Shown here in pieces: positions 1-8,623 of a stretch of DNA of 64,000 bases (its first letter is position 1; every line of letters starts with the position of its first letter). The position numbers and the translations under genes were made by a program. Source of the stretch: Methylobacterium sp. Leaf465 (lineage in GTDB: Bacteria > Pseudomonadota > Alphaproteobacteria > Rhizobiales > Beijerinckiaceae); NCBI RefSeq assembly GCF_001424705.1, contig NZ_LMRA01000009.1:1-64000 (forward strand). The letters are read 5' to 3'. Below the pieces are notes generated by a model. The model did not search any database, had not been told where the DNA came from, and saw only the letters and a program-made list of their open reading frames with translations.

Positions 1-1
1 G

Positions 2-31
2 GGCTTCGGCGCCATGGGCTTCGGCGCCATG
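2..31 (+). repeat. 15-bp in-frame tandem duplication inside dxs
   Basis: GGCTTCGGCGCCATG occurs twice back to back (2-16 and 17-31). It adds five residues (GFGAM) to the DXS C-terminal domain. The duplication is seen directly; replication slippage is the likely origin. Confidence 0.85.
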
Positions 32-241
32 GTGCTGCACCTGCTGGCCGAGCGGGGGGCGCTGGATGCGGGCCGGGTCCGGGTGCGCACGCTGACGCTG
101 CCGGACACCTACCAGGACCACAACGCGCCGGACGCCATGTACGCCGAGGCCGGCCTCGACGCCGCCGGCATCCTCCAGACCGTCAAGAACGCCCTCCCCG
201 AGCGGAAGGCCGGACAGTCGGGACGCCTGCGGCTCGCGTGA
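2..241 (+). CDS. dxs: 1-deoxy-D-xylulose-5-phosphate synthase, C-terminal fragment
   Basis: Only the last 79 codons are in the window. The residues [20 protein letters not shown] followed by DAAGI match the C-terminal domain of DXS, the thiamine-diphosphate enzyme that condenses pyruvate and glyceraldehyde-3-phosphate at the start of the MEP isoprenoid pathway. Its position just before hopanoid genes fits a role in isoprenoid precursor supply. The first visible codons contain an exact 15-bp tandem duplication that reads GFGAM twice, where DXS proteins normally have one such block. The frame stays open, so the gene may still be functional. The family call is confident; the effect of the duplication is unknown. 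Confidence 0.88.
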   Translation, partial: GFGAMGFGAMVLHLLAERGALDAGRVRVRTLTLPDTYQDHNAPDAMYAEAGLDAAGILQTVKNALPERKAGQSGRLRLA

Positions 242-263
242 GCCGCCGGGCGGACGCACGGAG

Positions 264-287
264 CATCCGGGCTTTGCGGCCCGGGTG
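264..287 (+). terminator. Hairpin after dxs, possible terminator
   Basis: A 9-bp stem (264-272 with 279-287, one G-T pair) closes a 6-base loop 22 bases after the dxs stop. No T-run follows, so it may only attenuate read-through or stabilise an mRNA end. It overlaps a possible upstream GTG start for hpnA, which argues for the later ATG. Confidence 0.35.
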
Positions 288-403
288 TGTCCCCGTTGCG
301 CTTGTCCGACACCGGTTTCGATGACAAAAGCGCGCCATCCTCGGGTCCGAAGTCCGCTTCGGGCTCCGCGCACGCACAAGATCCTCAGACCCTTACGAGA
401 GAA

Positions 404-1426
404 ATGCCACAGGCGACCCCTTCCGGCCCGTTCGATGCCGGCCCGGTTCTCATCACGGGCGCGAGCGGTTTCCTGGGAGCGGCCCTGGTCGACGTCTTCC
501 GCAAGGCCGGCTTCCCCGTCCGGATCATGGTCCGGGCCACCTCGCCGCGCACCAACCTGACCTGGACCGACGTCGAGATCGTCGAAGGCGACATGCGCGA
601 TCGTGCGGCGGTGGCACGGGCTCTCCAGGGCCAGCGCTATCTCGTCCACGCGGCCGCCGACTATCGCCTCTGGGCTCCGGATCCGGAGGAGATCGTCGCC
701 ACCAACCGCGACGGCGCCGTGATCCTGATGGAGGAGGCCCTGCGGGCCGGCATCGAGCGCGTCGTCTATACGTCGAGCGTCGCCACCATCAAGCCGCACG
801 ACGACGGCGCTTCGGCCGACGAGACCCGTCCCCTCACCCCCGCCACGGCCATCGGCGCCTACAAGCGCAGCAAGGTCGTCTCCGAGCGCGTGGTCGAGGA
901 GATGGCCGCCCGCAACGGCCTGCCCGTGGTCATCGTCAATCCCTCGACGCCGATCGGCCCGCGCGACGTCAAGCCGACCCCGACCGGCCGCATCATCCTG
1001 GAAGCCGCCTTGGGCCGGATGCCGGCCTTCGTCGATACCGGACTGAACCTCGCCCACGTGGACGACGTCGCCGCCGGCCACCTGCTGGCCCTCCGGCACG
1101 GCCGGATCGGCGAGCGCTACATCCTCGGTGGTGAGAACGTGCTCCTGTCGCAGATGCTGGCGGACATTGCCGGCATGGTCGGCCGCAGGCCCCCGACGGT
1201 GAACCTGCCGCGGGCGGTGGTCTACCCGATCGCCTTCGTCTCCGAGCAGATCGCCCGCTTCACCGGCAAGGCGCCCTTCGCCACGATCGACGGCATCCGG
1301 ATGTCCCGCTACCGGATGTTCTTCTCCGACGCGAAGGCGCGGGCCGAGCTCGGCTATACCGCCCGGCCCTACCGCGAGGGCCTGTCCGACGCGATCGCCT
1401 GGTTCCGCCAGGAAGGACGCCTGTGA
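404..1426 (+). CDS. hpnA: HpnA, hopanoid-associated sugar epimerase/reductase
   Basis: 340-residue member of the extended short-chain dehydrogenase/NAD-dependent epimerase family. A Rossmann nucleotide-binding motif (ITGASGFLG) lies near residue 16, and the catalytic Tyr-Lys pair appears as YKRSK about 150 residues in. HpnA proteins are hopanoid-operon members thought to act late in side-chain modification; the exact reaction is poorly established. I chose the ATG at 404 because the length and the Rossmann motif position then match the family. An upstream in-frame GTG at 287 would add 39 low-complexity residues and sits in a hairpin. The stop overlaps the hpnC start (TGATG), so the operon is translationally coupled. 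Confidence 0.88.
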   Translation: MPQATPSGPFDAGPVLITGASGFLGAALVDVFRKAGFPVRIMVRATSPRTNLTWTDVEIVEGDMRDRAAVARALQGQRYLVHAAADYRLWAPDPEEIVATNRDGAVILMEEALRAGIERVVYTSSVATIKPHDDGASADETRPLTPATAIGAYKRSKVVSERVVEEMAARNGLPVVIVNPSTPIGPRDVKPTPTGRIILEAALGRMPAFVDTGLNLAHVDDVAAGHLLALRHGRIGERYILGGENVLLSQMLADIAGMVGRRPPTVNLPRAVVYPIAFVSEQIARFTGKAPFATIDGIRMSRYRMFFSDAKARAELGYTARPYREGLSDAIAWFRQEGRL

Positions 1427-2337
1427 TGAGCACGACGATCCAGACAGCCACCGAGGCGCGCACCGGCAAGGGCTACCGCGACGAGAACTTCCCCGTCGCG
1501 TCGCACCTGATCCATCCGAAGCATCGCGGCGCGATCCTGGCGTTCTACGATTTCGTGCGCGCCGGCGACGACGTCGCCGACCATACGGGCCTGACGTCGG
1601 AGCGGAAGATCGAGCTTCTCGACGCCCTGGCCGACGACCTGACGGGCACCCGCCCGGCCGATTCGGCCGCCGAACCCCTGCGCCGGGAACTCGCCGCCCG
1701 CGGGCTCGCGCCGACGCACGCCCTCGAACTCCTCGACGCCTTTCGCCTCGACGCGCGCAAGAGCCGCTACGCCGACTGGGACGAGCTGATCGCCTATTGC
1801 CGCCTGTCGGCCATGCCGGTCGGCCGCTACGTGCTCGACGTGCACGGCGAGGATCGCAGCGTCGTCTGGGGGCCGTCGGACGCGATCTGCGCAGCCCTGC
1901 AGATCATCAACCACCTTCAGGATTGCGGGAAGGATTTTCGCAAGATCGATCGGGTCTACCTGCCGCAGGAGACCCTCGACTCGCATGGTGCCGCGATCTC
2001 GGAGCTGGCCGCCGAGAAGGCCTCCCCGGCGCTCCGCGGCGTCATCCGCGAGCTGGCGCAGCGTACCATGGGGCTGCTCGACGAGGGCGCGGTGCTGCCC
2101 GACCTCATCGCCGACCTGCGCCTCAGCCTGGAGATCGCGGCCATCCATCGCCTCGCCGTCGTGCTGTGCAAGGGGCTGATGACGCGCGATCCCTTGAGCG
2201 AGAAGGTGCATCACGGCAAGGCCGCCTTTGCCCTGACCGCGTTCGGTGGCATCGCCGCGACCCTGGCGCGCCGACCCCTGCGAGGCCGGACCCTGAAGGC
2301 TCAGGCCGCGAAGGTCGCGCGAGGGAACCGGGCATGA
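1426..2337 (+). CDS. hpnC: HpnC, hydroxysqualene synthase
   Basis: 303-residue squalene/phytoene synthase-family protein. Aspartate-rich motifs that bind diphosphate-Mg are visible: FVRAGDDVAD near residue 45 and a second acidic motif at INHLQDCGKDF. In the three-enzyme bacterial route, HpnD makes presqualene diphosphate, HpnC converts it to hydroxysqualene, and HpnE reduces that to squalene. The order C-D-E here is the classic arrangement. The ATG at 1426 overlaps the hpnA stop, and the gene ends in an ATGA overlap with hpnD. Assignment to HpnC rather than HpnD rests on operon order and on the atypical second motif. Confidence 0.92.
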   Translation: MSTTIQTATEARTGKGYRDENFPVASHLIHPKHRGAILAFYDFVRAGDDVADHTGLTSERKIELLDALADDLTGTRPADSAAEPLRRELAARGLAPTHALELLDAFRLDARKSRYADWDELIAYCRLSAMPVGRYVLDVHGEDRSVVWGPSDAICAALQIINHLQDCGKDFRKIDRVYLPQETLDSHGAAISELAAEKASPALRGVIRELAQRTMGLLDEGAVLPDLIADLRLSLEIAAIHRLAVVLCKGLMTRDPLSEKVHHGKAAFALTAFGGIAATLARRPLRGRTLKAQAAKVARGNRA

Positions 2338-3188
2338 GCGCAACCCTGTCTCCCGCCGCCGAAACCGCGTCCCCCCCGGTCGACGCCCTTCCGGCGAAAT
2401 CCTCGTCGTTCTACACGGCGATGCGCCTGCTGCCGCCGGATCGCCGCGCGGCGATGTACGCCGTCTACGCCCTCTGCCGGGCCGTCGACGACGTCGCCGA
2501 CGACGGTGGCCCCGCCCCCGTGCGCGCCGCGGAGCTCGACCGCTGGCGCGCCGACATCGACGACCTCTATGCCGGACGGCCGGCGCCGCGGGTGCAGGAC
2601 CTCGTCGTGCCGATCCGCCGCTATGGTCTCCTGCGCGAGGACTTCCAGGCGGTGATCGACGGCATGGCGATGGATGCCTTCGAGGACATCGTCGCGCCCG
2701 ACGAGGCCACCCTCGACCTCTATTGCGACCGGGTCGCCAGCGCGGTCGGCCGCCTGTCGGTGCGGATCTTCGGAATCGCCGAGAAGGAGGGCATCGCCCT
2801 CGCCTACCATGAAGGCCGTGCCCTGCAGCTCACCAACATCCTGCGCGACATCGACGAGGATGCGGAACGCAACCGCCTCTACCTGCCGCGCGAGAAGCTG
2901 GCCGCCATCGGCCTGACCGCGCCGACGCCGCAGGCCGCCATCGACCATCCGCGCATCGGCGAGGTCTGCATCGCCGTCGCCCGCGAGGCCGAGGCGCATT
3001 ACCGGGCGACCTGGGACATCATCGCCAAGTGCCCGCGCAAGGTAACCAAGGCGCCGCGCCTCATGGCGGCGGCCTATCGGTTGTACCTCGACGCCGTCCT
3101 GGCCCGCGGCTGGGAGAAGCCCCGCACCCGCGTCAAGCCGAGCAAGCGCGCGCTCCTCGGCGTCGTCCTCCGACACGGGATCGTCTGA
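2334..3188 (+). CDS. hpnD: HpnD, presqualene diphosphate synthase
   Basis: 284-residue squalene/phytoene synthase-family enzyme that joins two farnesyl diphosphates to presqualene diphosphate. Both canonical Asp-rich motifs are intact: CRAVDDVADD about 50 residues in, and ILRDIDEDAERNRLYLP further on. The start is the ATG that overlaps the hpnC stop (ATGA), with a GAGGGA ribosome-binding site about 8 bases upstream. The C-terminus overlaps hpnE by one base (TGATG). It acts at the cytoplasmic membrane face with HpnC and HpnE. Confidence 0.93.
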   Translation: MSATLSPAAETASPPVDALPAKSSSFYTAMRLLPPDRRAAMYAVYALCRAVDDVADDGGPAPVRAAELDRWRADIDDLYAGRPAPRVQDLVVPIRRYGLLREDFQAVIDGMAMDAFEDIVAPDEATLDLYCDRVASAVGRLSVRIFGIAEKEGIALAYHEGRALQLTNILRDIDEDAERNRLYLPREKLAAIGLTAPTPQAAIDHPRIGEVCIAVAREAEAHYRATWDIIAKCPRKVTKAPRLMAAAYRLYLDAVLARGWEKPRTRVKPSKRALLGVVLRHGIV

Positions 3189-4492
3189 TGGTGGGCACGG
3201 TCCACATCGTCGGAGCGGGTCTCGCCGGGCTGTCCGCCGCCGTGTCACTGGTGGAGCGCGGTGCGCGCGTCGTCGTGCACGAGGCGGCCAAGCAGGCCGG
3301 CGGCCGCTGCCGTTCGTACTACGATCCGACCCTCGGGCTGACCATCGACAACGGCAACCACCTGCTCCTGTCGGGCAACACCTCGGCGCTCGCCTTCATG
3401 CGCACGATCGGTGCGCCGGAGAGCGCCCTGTCCGGCCCGGACGAGGCGGCCTTCCCCTTCGCCGACCTGAAGACCGGTGAGCGCTGGACCCTGCGCCCCA
3501 ACGCGGGGCGCGTGCCATGGTGGGTCCTGCAGGCCTCGCGCCGGGTGCCCGGTACGGCGGCGCGCGACTACCTCGCGCCCCTGGGCATCCTGAAGGCCGC
3601 GGCCGGCAAGGCGCCGGGCCAGGGTGGCACCATCGGCGAGAGCATGGCCTGCGAGGGCATGCTCTACGACCGCCTGTGGCACCCGGTGCTGCTGGCCGCC
3701 CTCAACACCGATCCCAAGGAGAGCGACACCGGACTCGCGGCGACGATCCTGCGCGAGACCCTGGGGGCCGGCGGAAAGGCCTGCCGGCCGCTGGTCGCCG
3801 TCGGCGGCCTCTCGGCGGCCTTCGTCGATCCGGCGGTGGACTATCTGACCCGGCGCGGCGCGCAGCTGCGCTTCGGCCACCGCCTGCGCAGCCTCGCCCT
3901 CGGGGACGGCCGGATCGCCGGCCTCGTCTTCAGCGACGAGACCATCGCGCTCGCCCCCGAGGACTCGGTGGTCCTCGCCCTGCCGCCCTGGGTCGCCTGC
4001 GACCTGCTGCCGGGCCTGCCGGCGCCGCAGAGCCACCGCTCCATCGTCAACGCGCATTTTGCTGTGATTCCGCCGCCGGGATCGCCGTTACTGCTCGGCG
4101 TGGTGAACGGAATGACGGAGTGGCTCTTTGCCTATCCGGATCGTCTATCCGTGACCATCAGCGGCGCCGATCGCCTCTTGGATGTGCCGCGCGAAGATTT
4201 GGGACGTCAGATCTGGTCCGAAATCGTGACTTTGACCGGTCTTGCACCCGAACTGCCCAGCTGGCAGATCGTCAAGGAGAAGCGGGCGACCTTCGCGGCA
4301 ACGCCGGCCGAGGCCGCGCGGCGCTCCGGCGCCGTCACGGCCCACGAGAATCTCGTCCTGGCAGGCGATTGGACCGCGACCGGTCTGCCATCGACGATCG
4401 AGGGAGCCATCCGTTCAGGAACAACCGCCGCATCGGCCCTCGCCCGGAGGACCGGCACGTGCGGACAGGCACGAGCGCGCGGCGCGGCGTGA
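3188..4492 (+). CDS. hpnE: HpnE, hydroxysqualene dehydroxylase
   Basis: 434-residue flavin amine-oxidase/phytoene-desaturase-like protein. The N-terminal dinucleotide-binding motif VGAGLAGLSA begins at residue 8 and is followed by the acidic FAD-ribose residue in VVVHE. HpnE reduces hydroxysqualene to squalene with FADH2. The start overlaps the hpnD stop. Forty bases separate it from shc, and that gap contains a short GGCCGC/GCGGCC hairpin (4501-4516), the only real gap in an otherwise overlapping series. Confidence 0.92.
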   Translation: MVGTVHIVGAGLAGLSAAVSLVERGARVVVHEAAKQAGGRCRSYYDPTLGLTIDNGNHLLLSGNTSALAFMRTIGAPESALSGPDEAAFPFADLKTGERWTLRPNAGRVPWWVLQASRRVPGTAARDYLAPLGILKAAAGKAPGQGGTIGESMACEGMLYDRLWHPVLLAALNTDPKESDTGLAATILRETLGAGGKACRPLVAVGGLSAAFVDPAVDYLTRRGAQLRFGHRLRSLALGDGRIAGLVFSDETIALAPEDSVVLALPPWVACDLLPGLPAPQSHRSIVNAHFAVIPPPGSPLLLGVVNGMTEWLFAYPDRLSVTISGADRLLDVPREDLGRQIWSEIVTLTGLAPELPSWQIVKEKRATFAATPAEAARRSGAVTAHENLVLAGDWTATGLPSTIEGAIRSGTTAASALARRTGTCGQARARGAA

Positions 4493-4531
4493 GATAAGGC
4501 GGCCGCCTGCGCGGCCGGTGAGGCGAGGACG

Positions 4532-6529
4532 ATGCGGGACGCATTCAGGAAGGTCGAGGCGCTGCAGCGCCCGAAGACTCAGGAGATCTCCCTCGAGGAT
4601 GTCGAGCGGGGAGTCGTGCGCGCGACCCAGGCGCTGACGGCGCTGTCGCATGCCGACGGCCACCTGTGCTTCGAGCTCGAGGCCGACGCGACGATCCCGT
4701 CCGAATACATCATGTTCCACCAGTTCCGCGCCACCGAGATCGCGCCGGAGCTGGAGACCAAGATCGGCAACTACCTGCGCCGCACGCAGGGCAAGCACGG
4801 CGGCTGGGCCCTGGTCCATGACGGCCCGTTCGACATGAGCGCCAGCGTGAAGGCCTATTTCGCCCTGAAGATGAGCGGCGATTCGATCGAAGCCCCGCAC
4901 ATGCGCCGGGCGCGCGAGGCGATCCTGTCCCGCGGTGGCGCCGCCAATTCGAACGTCTTCACCCGCTTCCTCCTGGCCCTCTTCGGCGAGGTCCCGTGGC
5001 GCGCGGTGCCGGTGATGCCGGTCGAGATCATGCATCTGCCGAAGTGGTTCCCCTTCCACCTCGACAAGGTCTCGTACTGGGCGCGCTGCGTGATCGTGCC
5101 GATGCTGGTGATCCAGGCGAGGAAGCCGCTCGCCCGCAATCCCCGCGGGATCGGCATCCCGGAGCTGTTCGTCGCCCCGCCGCAGACCGTGCGCACCTGG
5201 CCCGGCAGCCCCCACGCGACCTGGCCCTGGACGCCGATCTTCGGTGCCATCGACCGGATGTTGCAGGTCTCTCAGGATTACTTTCCGAAGACGCCGCGGG
5301 CGCGCGCCACGGACAAGGCCGTGGCCTGGGTCAGCGAGCGCCTCAACGGCGACGACGGCCTCGGGGCGATCTTCCCCGCCATGGTCAACACCGTGCTGAT
5401 GTACGATGTGCTCGGCTACCCGGCCGACCATCCCCAGGTGCGGATCGCCTGCGAGGCGATCGAGAAGCTCGTGGTCGTCAAGGAGCACGAGGCCTACGTG
5501 CAGCCCTGCCTGTCCCCGGTCTGGGACACGGCGCTGGCCGGCCATGCCCTCCTCGAGGCCGGGGGCCCCGACGCGGAGCATCAGGCCCGGCGCGGCCTCG
5601 ACTGGCTGAAGCCGCTCCAAGTCCTCGACATCAAGGGCGACTGGGCCGCTGGCCGGCCGAACGTCCGCCCCGGCGGCTGGGCCTTCCAGTACGCCAACCC
5701 GCACTTCCCGGACCTCGACGATACCGCCGTGGTGGTGATGGCGATGGATCGCGCCATGCACCAGCACGGCCTCGTCGCCGACGTGCCGGATTACGGCAAC
5801 GCCATCGCCCGGGCCCGCGAGTGGGTCGAGGGCCTGCAGTCGAGCGACGGCGGCTGGGCCGCCTTCGACGCCGACAACAACCACCATTACCTGAATCACA
5901 TCCCGTTCTCCGACCACGGCGCCCTGCTGGATCCGCCCACGGCCGACGTCACGGCCCGGGTCGTCTCGATGCTGGCGCAGCTCGGCGAGACCCGGGAGAG
6001 TTCCAAGGCCCTCGACCGCGGCGTCACCTACCTCCTGAACGACCAGGAGGAGGACGGCTCCTGGTACGGCCGCTGGGGCATGAACTTCATCTACGGCACC
6101 TGGTCGGTGCTGTGCGCCCTGAACGCGGCCGGCGTCGATCCGGCCTCTCCGGAGATCCGCAGGGCCGTCGCTTGGCTGATCCGCATCCAGAACCCCGATG
6201 GCGGCTGGGGCGAGGACGCCTCGTCCTACAAGATCGATCCGGCCTTCGAGCCCGGCTACTCCACCGCCTCGCAGACGGCCTGGTCGCTGCTGGCCCTGAT
6301 GGCGGCCGGCGAGGCCGACGATCCGGCGGTGACTCGCGGGATCAACTATCTGACCCGCACCCAGGGCGCCGACGGTTTCTGGTCCGAGGAGCGCTACACC
6401 GCGACCGGCTTCCCGCGGGTGTTCTACCTGCGGTACCACGGCTACCCGAAGTTCTTCCCCCTCTGGGCCATGGCGCGCTACCGCAACCTCCAGCGCAGCA
6501 ACACCCGGACGGTCGCCTTCGGCATGTGA
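4532..6529 (+). CDS. shc: Squalene-hopene cyclase
   Basis: 665-residue class II triterpene cyclase that protonates squalene and folds it to hopene or hopanol at the inner membrane. The catalytic DXDDTA motif is intact (D394-L-D-D-T-A; the middle Asp is the proton donor). At least five QW-type repeats are visible, including QGKHGGW, QSSDGGW, QEEDGSW, QNPDGGW and QGADGFW. The length is normal. A GAGGCGAGGA ribosome-binding site precedes the ATG. It directly follows the squalene-forming genes and precedes hpnG. Also called hpnF. Confidence 0.97.
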   Translation: MRDAFRKVEALQRPKTQEISLEDVERGVVRATQALTALSHADGHLCFELEADATIPSEYIMFHQFRATEIAPELETKIGNYLRRTQGKHGGWALVHDGPFDMSASVKAYFALKMSGDSIEAPHMRRAREAILSRGGAANSNVFTRFLLALFGEVPWRAVPVMPVEIMHLPKWFPFHLDKVSYWARCVIVPMLVIQARKPLARNPRGIGIPELFVAPPQTVRTWPGSPHATWPWTPIFGAIDRMLQVSQDYFPKTPRARATDKAVAWVSERLNGDDGLGAIFPAMVNTVLMYDVLGYPADHPQVRIACEAIEKLVVVKEHEAYVQPCLSPVWDTALAGHALLEAGGPDAEHQARRGLDWLKPLQVLDIKGDWAAGRPNVRPGGWAFQYANPHFPDLDDTAVVVMAMDRAMHQHGLVADVPDYGNAIARAREWVEGLQSSDGGWAAFDADNNHHYLNHIPFSDHGALLDPPTADVTARVVSMLAQLGETRESSKALDRGVTYLLNDQEEDGSWYGRWGMNFIYGTWSVLCALNAAGVDPASPEIRRAVAWLIRIQNPDGGWGEDASSYKIDPAFEPGYSTASQTAWSLLALMAAGEADDPAVTRGINYLTRTQGADGFWSEERYTATGFPRVFYLRYHGYPKFFPLWAMARYRNLQRSNTRTVAFGM

Positions 6530-6581
6530 TGCGAAGACGTCTGTGTCGAAGACTCCGGTTCGCGGTCGATCGCGCAACGGC

Positions 6582-7286
6582 ATGAGCGCGATCGCAACGT
6601 CCGGTGCCCTCCCCGTCCTGGCCGTGACCGGCCTCGCCAAGGAGGCGCGCCTCGCCTCCGGCGCCGGCGTTCGCGCAATCGGGGCGGGGGGCGATCCGGA
6701 ACGCCTGCGCGCCCTCCTGGCCGCGCGGCACGAGCCGGGATGCCGCGCCGTGGTCAGTCTCGGCATCGCCGGCGGTCTCGATCCGGACTTGGTGCCCGGC
6801 GACGTGCTGATCGCCACCGCCATCGTCACGCCGACGCAGCGCTACCCGGCCGATCCGGCCATCGCCGCGGCCTGGATGCGCGCGCTGGCGGGATCGGGCT
6901 CGACCGTCCGCGAAGCCGTGCTGGCCGGCGTCGATGCCGCCGTGATCGACGTGTCCGCGAAGGCCGCCCTGCGCACCGCCACCGGGTGCGCCGGCGTCGA
7001 CATGGAATCTCACGTCGCGGCGGCCTATGCCGCGCGGCACGGGCTGCCCTTCGCGGCCCTGCGCATCGTCTGCGATCCGGCCGACCGCGCGATCCCGGCC
7101 TTCGCCGCGCAGGCGCTCAAGCCCGATGGCGAGCCCGACATCCGCGCGGTGTTGGCCGCCATCGCGCGCCAGCCCGGCCAGATCCCCGCCCTGATCCGCC
7201 TGGCGCGCGATTCGGGCCGCGCCTTCCAGAGCCTCACCCGGTGCCGGGCCCGCCTCGGAACGGCCCTCGGCGTCCCGGCCGCCTGA
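6582..7286 (+). CDS. hpnG: HpnG, hopanoid side-chain nucleoside phosphorylase
   Basis: 234-residue member of the purine nucleoside phosphorylase/uridine phosphorylase superfamily. The N-terminal VTGLAKEARLA, the phosphate-loop-like LGIAGGLDPDL and the nucleoside-binding VDMES motif are all present. HpnG removes adenine from adenosylhopane to give ribosylhopane or its phosphate, so it commits hopene to bacteriohopanetetrol-type lipids. I prefer the ATG at 6582. A GTG at 6543 would add 13 residues (MSKTPVRGRSRNG) not expected in this family. hpnH, which supplies adenosylhopane, is not in the window. Confidence 0.88.
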   Translation: MSAIATSGALPVLAVTGLAKEARLASGAGVRAIGAGGDPERLRALLAARHEPGCRAVVSLGIAGGLDPDLVPGDVLIATAIVTPTQRYPADPAIAAAWMRALAGSGSTVREAVLAGVDAAVIDVSAKAALRTATGCAGVDMESHVAAAYAARHGLPFAALRIVCDPADRAIPAFAAQALKPDGEPDIRAVLAAIARQPGQIPALIRLARDSGRAFQSLTRCRARLGTALGVPAA

Positions 7287-7325
7287 CACCGCGCCTCTCG
7301 CAGAGCGCGCCACGACGGCGACGAT

Positions 7326-8612
7326 TCAGCGTCCGCCCGGCCCGCCCGGACCACGTCCGGGGCCACCGCCGAAGCCGCCCGGCCCTTCCGGCCCCCCGGG
7401 CCCTCCCCCCGGACCACGTCCGAAGCCGCCGGGGCGCTCAAACCCGCCGGGGCGCTCGATGCCGCCCGGTCCACCCCCGAACCCACCCCCGGGGCGTGCA
7501 TGCTCGCCGCCCGACGGCAAGCGGGTATCGATATCGAAGCGCGGTGGGCCGCCGGACTGGCTCCCGGGCATGCGTCCGTCGAGGCCACGTCCGTCGAGGC
7601 CGCGCCCCTCGAAACCACGGCCCTCGGATCTCGGGAGCGATCCCCGATCGGAACCCGTCTGAGGGCCGGGGCGCTCGGTGCCGCGCGTGTCGATGCGCAG
7701 GCTCTCGACGGCAAGGCGGCCGTCACGGGCCGGCTCGGCGGTGACGACCGCACGGACGCTGCCGCGGCGGGGCAATCCGGGATCGGGCCGACCGGCGATG
7801 TCGAGGCCGGACCCGATCTGGAGACCCCGGGCATTTCGGCCGACATAGGCCTCGATGGAGACGCGGCGCAGGCCCGGAACGAACAGGGCGCGCGATTCCT
7901 CGAACCCCGTCACCGTAAGGCTCGACCCCGCCGGAACGCCCGTGACGATGGCGCGCCGTCCGATCTGCCCGGCATCGACGCCGACGAGGCGGAGATCGCC
8001 GATCGCCGGGCTGCCATCCGGCCCCCGTCGGACCGGACCGGCCACCCGCGCGGGTCCCTCCGATCGCCGTTCCACCAGACTGGCGACGACGACGCCGTCG
8101 GGGCGCCGCAGGCCGCTCACCGCGACGCGGTCGCCGACCCTCCATCCGTCACGCTGGGTCGTCGGCAGGGCGACCCGTTGGCCGAGGACGGTCAGTCCGC
8201 CCTTCCGGAGGGCCTCGACCGGTCCGACGACCTCGCTCGTGACGTCGATGCGGCGGGTAGCGAGGATGCCGCCGGTCTCGAGAGCGACGACGCGGACCAC
8301 GTGCCCGATCCGAAGGTCGCTCAAAGCCGCCGGTCGCCCGTCGATCCGCACGGGGACGTCCTGCGGATAGGTGATGCGCAGGTCGTTGACGATGATCGAT
8401 CCGAACTTGCGGATCGTTCCGATCACGCCCGTGCCGCCCAGGCCGCGGTCGCCCTCCGACTCCGATCCGTCACCCGGCGGGTGGCTCGGGCGTGCGCCGG
8501 TGCCGCCGATGCCCTGGTCGCGGATCGGTGGGAGCGGGTCGGCGCGGGCCGCCAGCGCGAGGGGCGCCGCGGCGAGCAGGCGCAGGGCGTCGCGGCGGTT
8601 CGGTGCGCGCAT
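7326..8612 (-). CDS. Secreted DUF5666-domain protein with Gly/Pro-rich tail
   Basis: 428-residue protein with a Tat-like signal (NRRDALRLLAAAPLALAARA), so it is probably exported. The middle (about residues 60-320) has repeated small beta-rich units typical of DUF5666, for example GTIRKFGSIIVNDLRI and VGPVEALRKGGLTVLGQRV. The last 110 residues are extremely rich in Gly, Pro, Arg and Phe with GGF/GPGG repeats, like an adhesive or disordered tail. The ATG at 8612 has a GAGGA site about 9 bases upstream; an alternative GTG at 8627 overlaps the DUF6502 stop. It is cotranscribed with the DUF6502 gene. Function unknown. Confidence 0.78.
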   Translation of the reverse strand: MRAPNRRDALRLLAAAPLALAARADPLPPIRDQGIGGTGARPSHPPGDGSESEGDRGLGGTGVIGTIRKFGSIIVNDLRITYPQDVPVRIDGRPAALSDLRIGHVVRVVALETGGILATRRIDVTSEVVGPVEALRKGGLTVLGQRVALPTTQRDGWRVGDRVAVSGLRRPDGVVVASLVERRSEGPARVAGPVRRGPDGSPAIGDLRLVGVDAGQIGRRAIVTGVPAGSSLTVTGFEESRALFVPGLRRVSIEAYVGRNARGLQIGSGLDIAGRPDPGLPRRGSVRAVVTAEPARDGRLAVESLRIDTRGTERPGPQTGSDRGSLPRSEGRGFEGRGLDGRGLDGRMPGSQSGGPPRFDIDTRLPSGGEHARPGGGFGGGPGGIERPGGFERPGGFGRGPGGGPGGPEGPGGFGGGPGRGPGGPGGR

Positions 8613-8623
8613 GGACGCTGTCC

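Noticed and set aside
4415..6829. Very long open frame on the minus strand opposite shc
   Set aside because: It is antisense to a clear squalene-hopene cyclase and has the Arg/Gly/Val-rich composition of a mirror frame in GC-rich DNA; no family motif.
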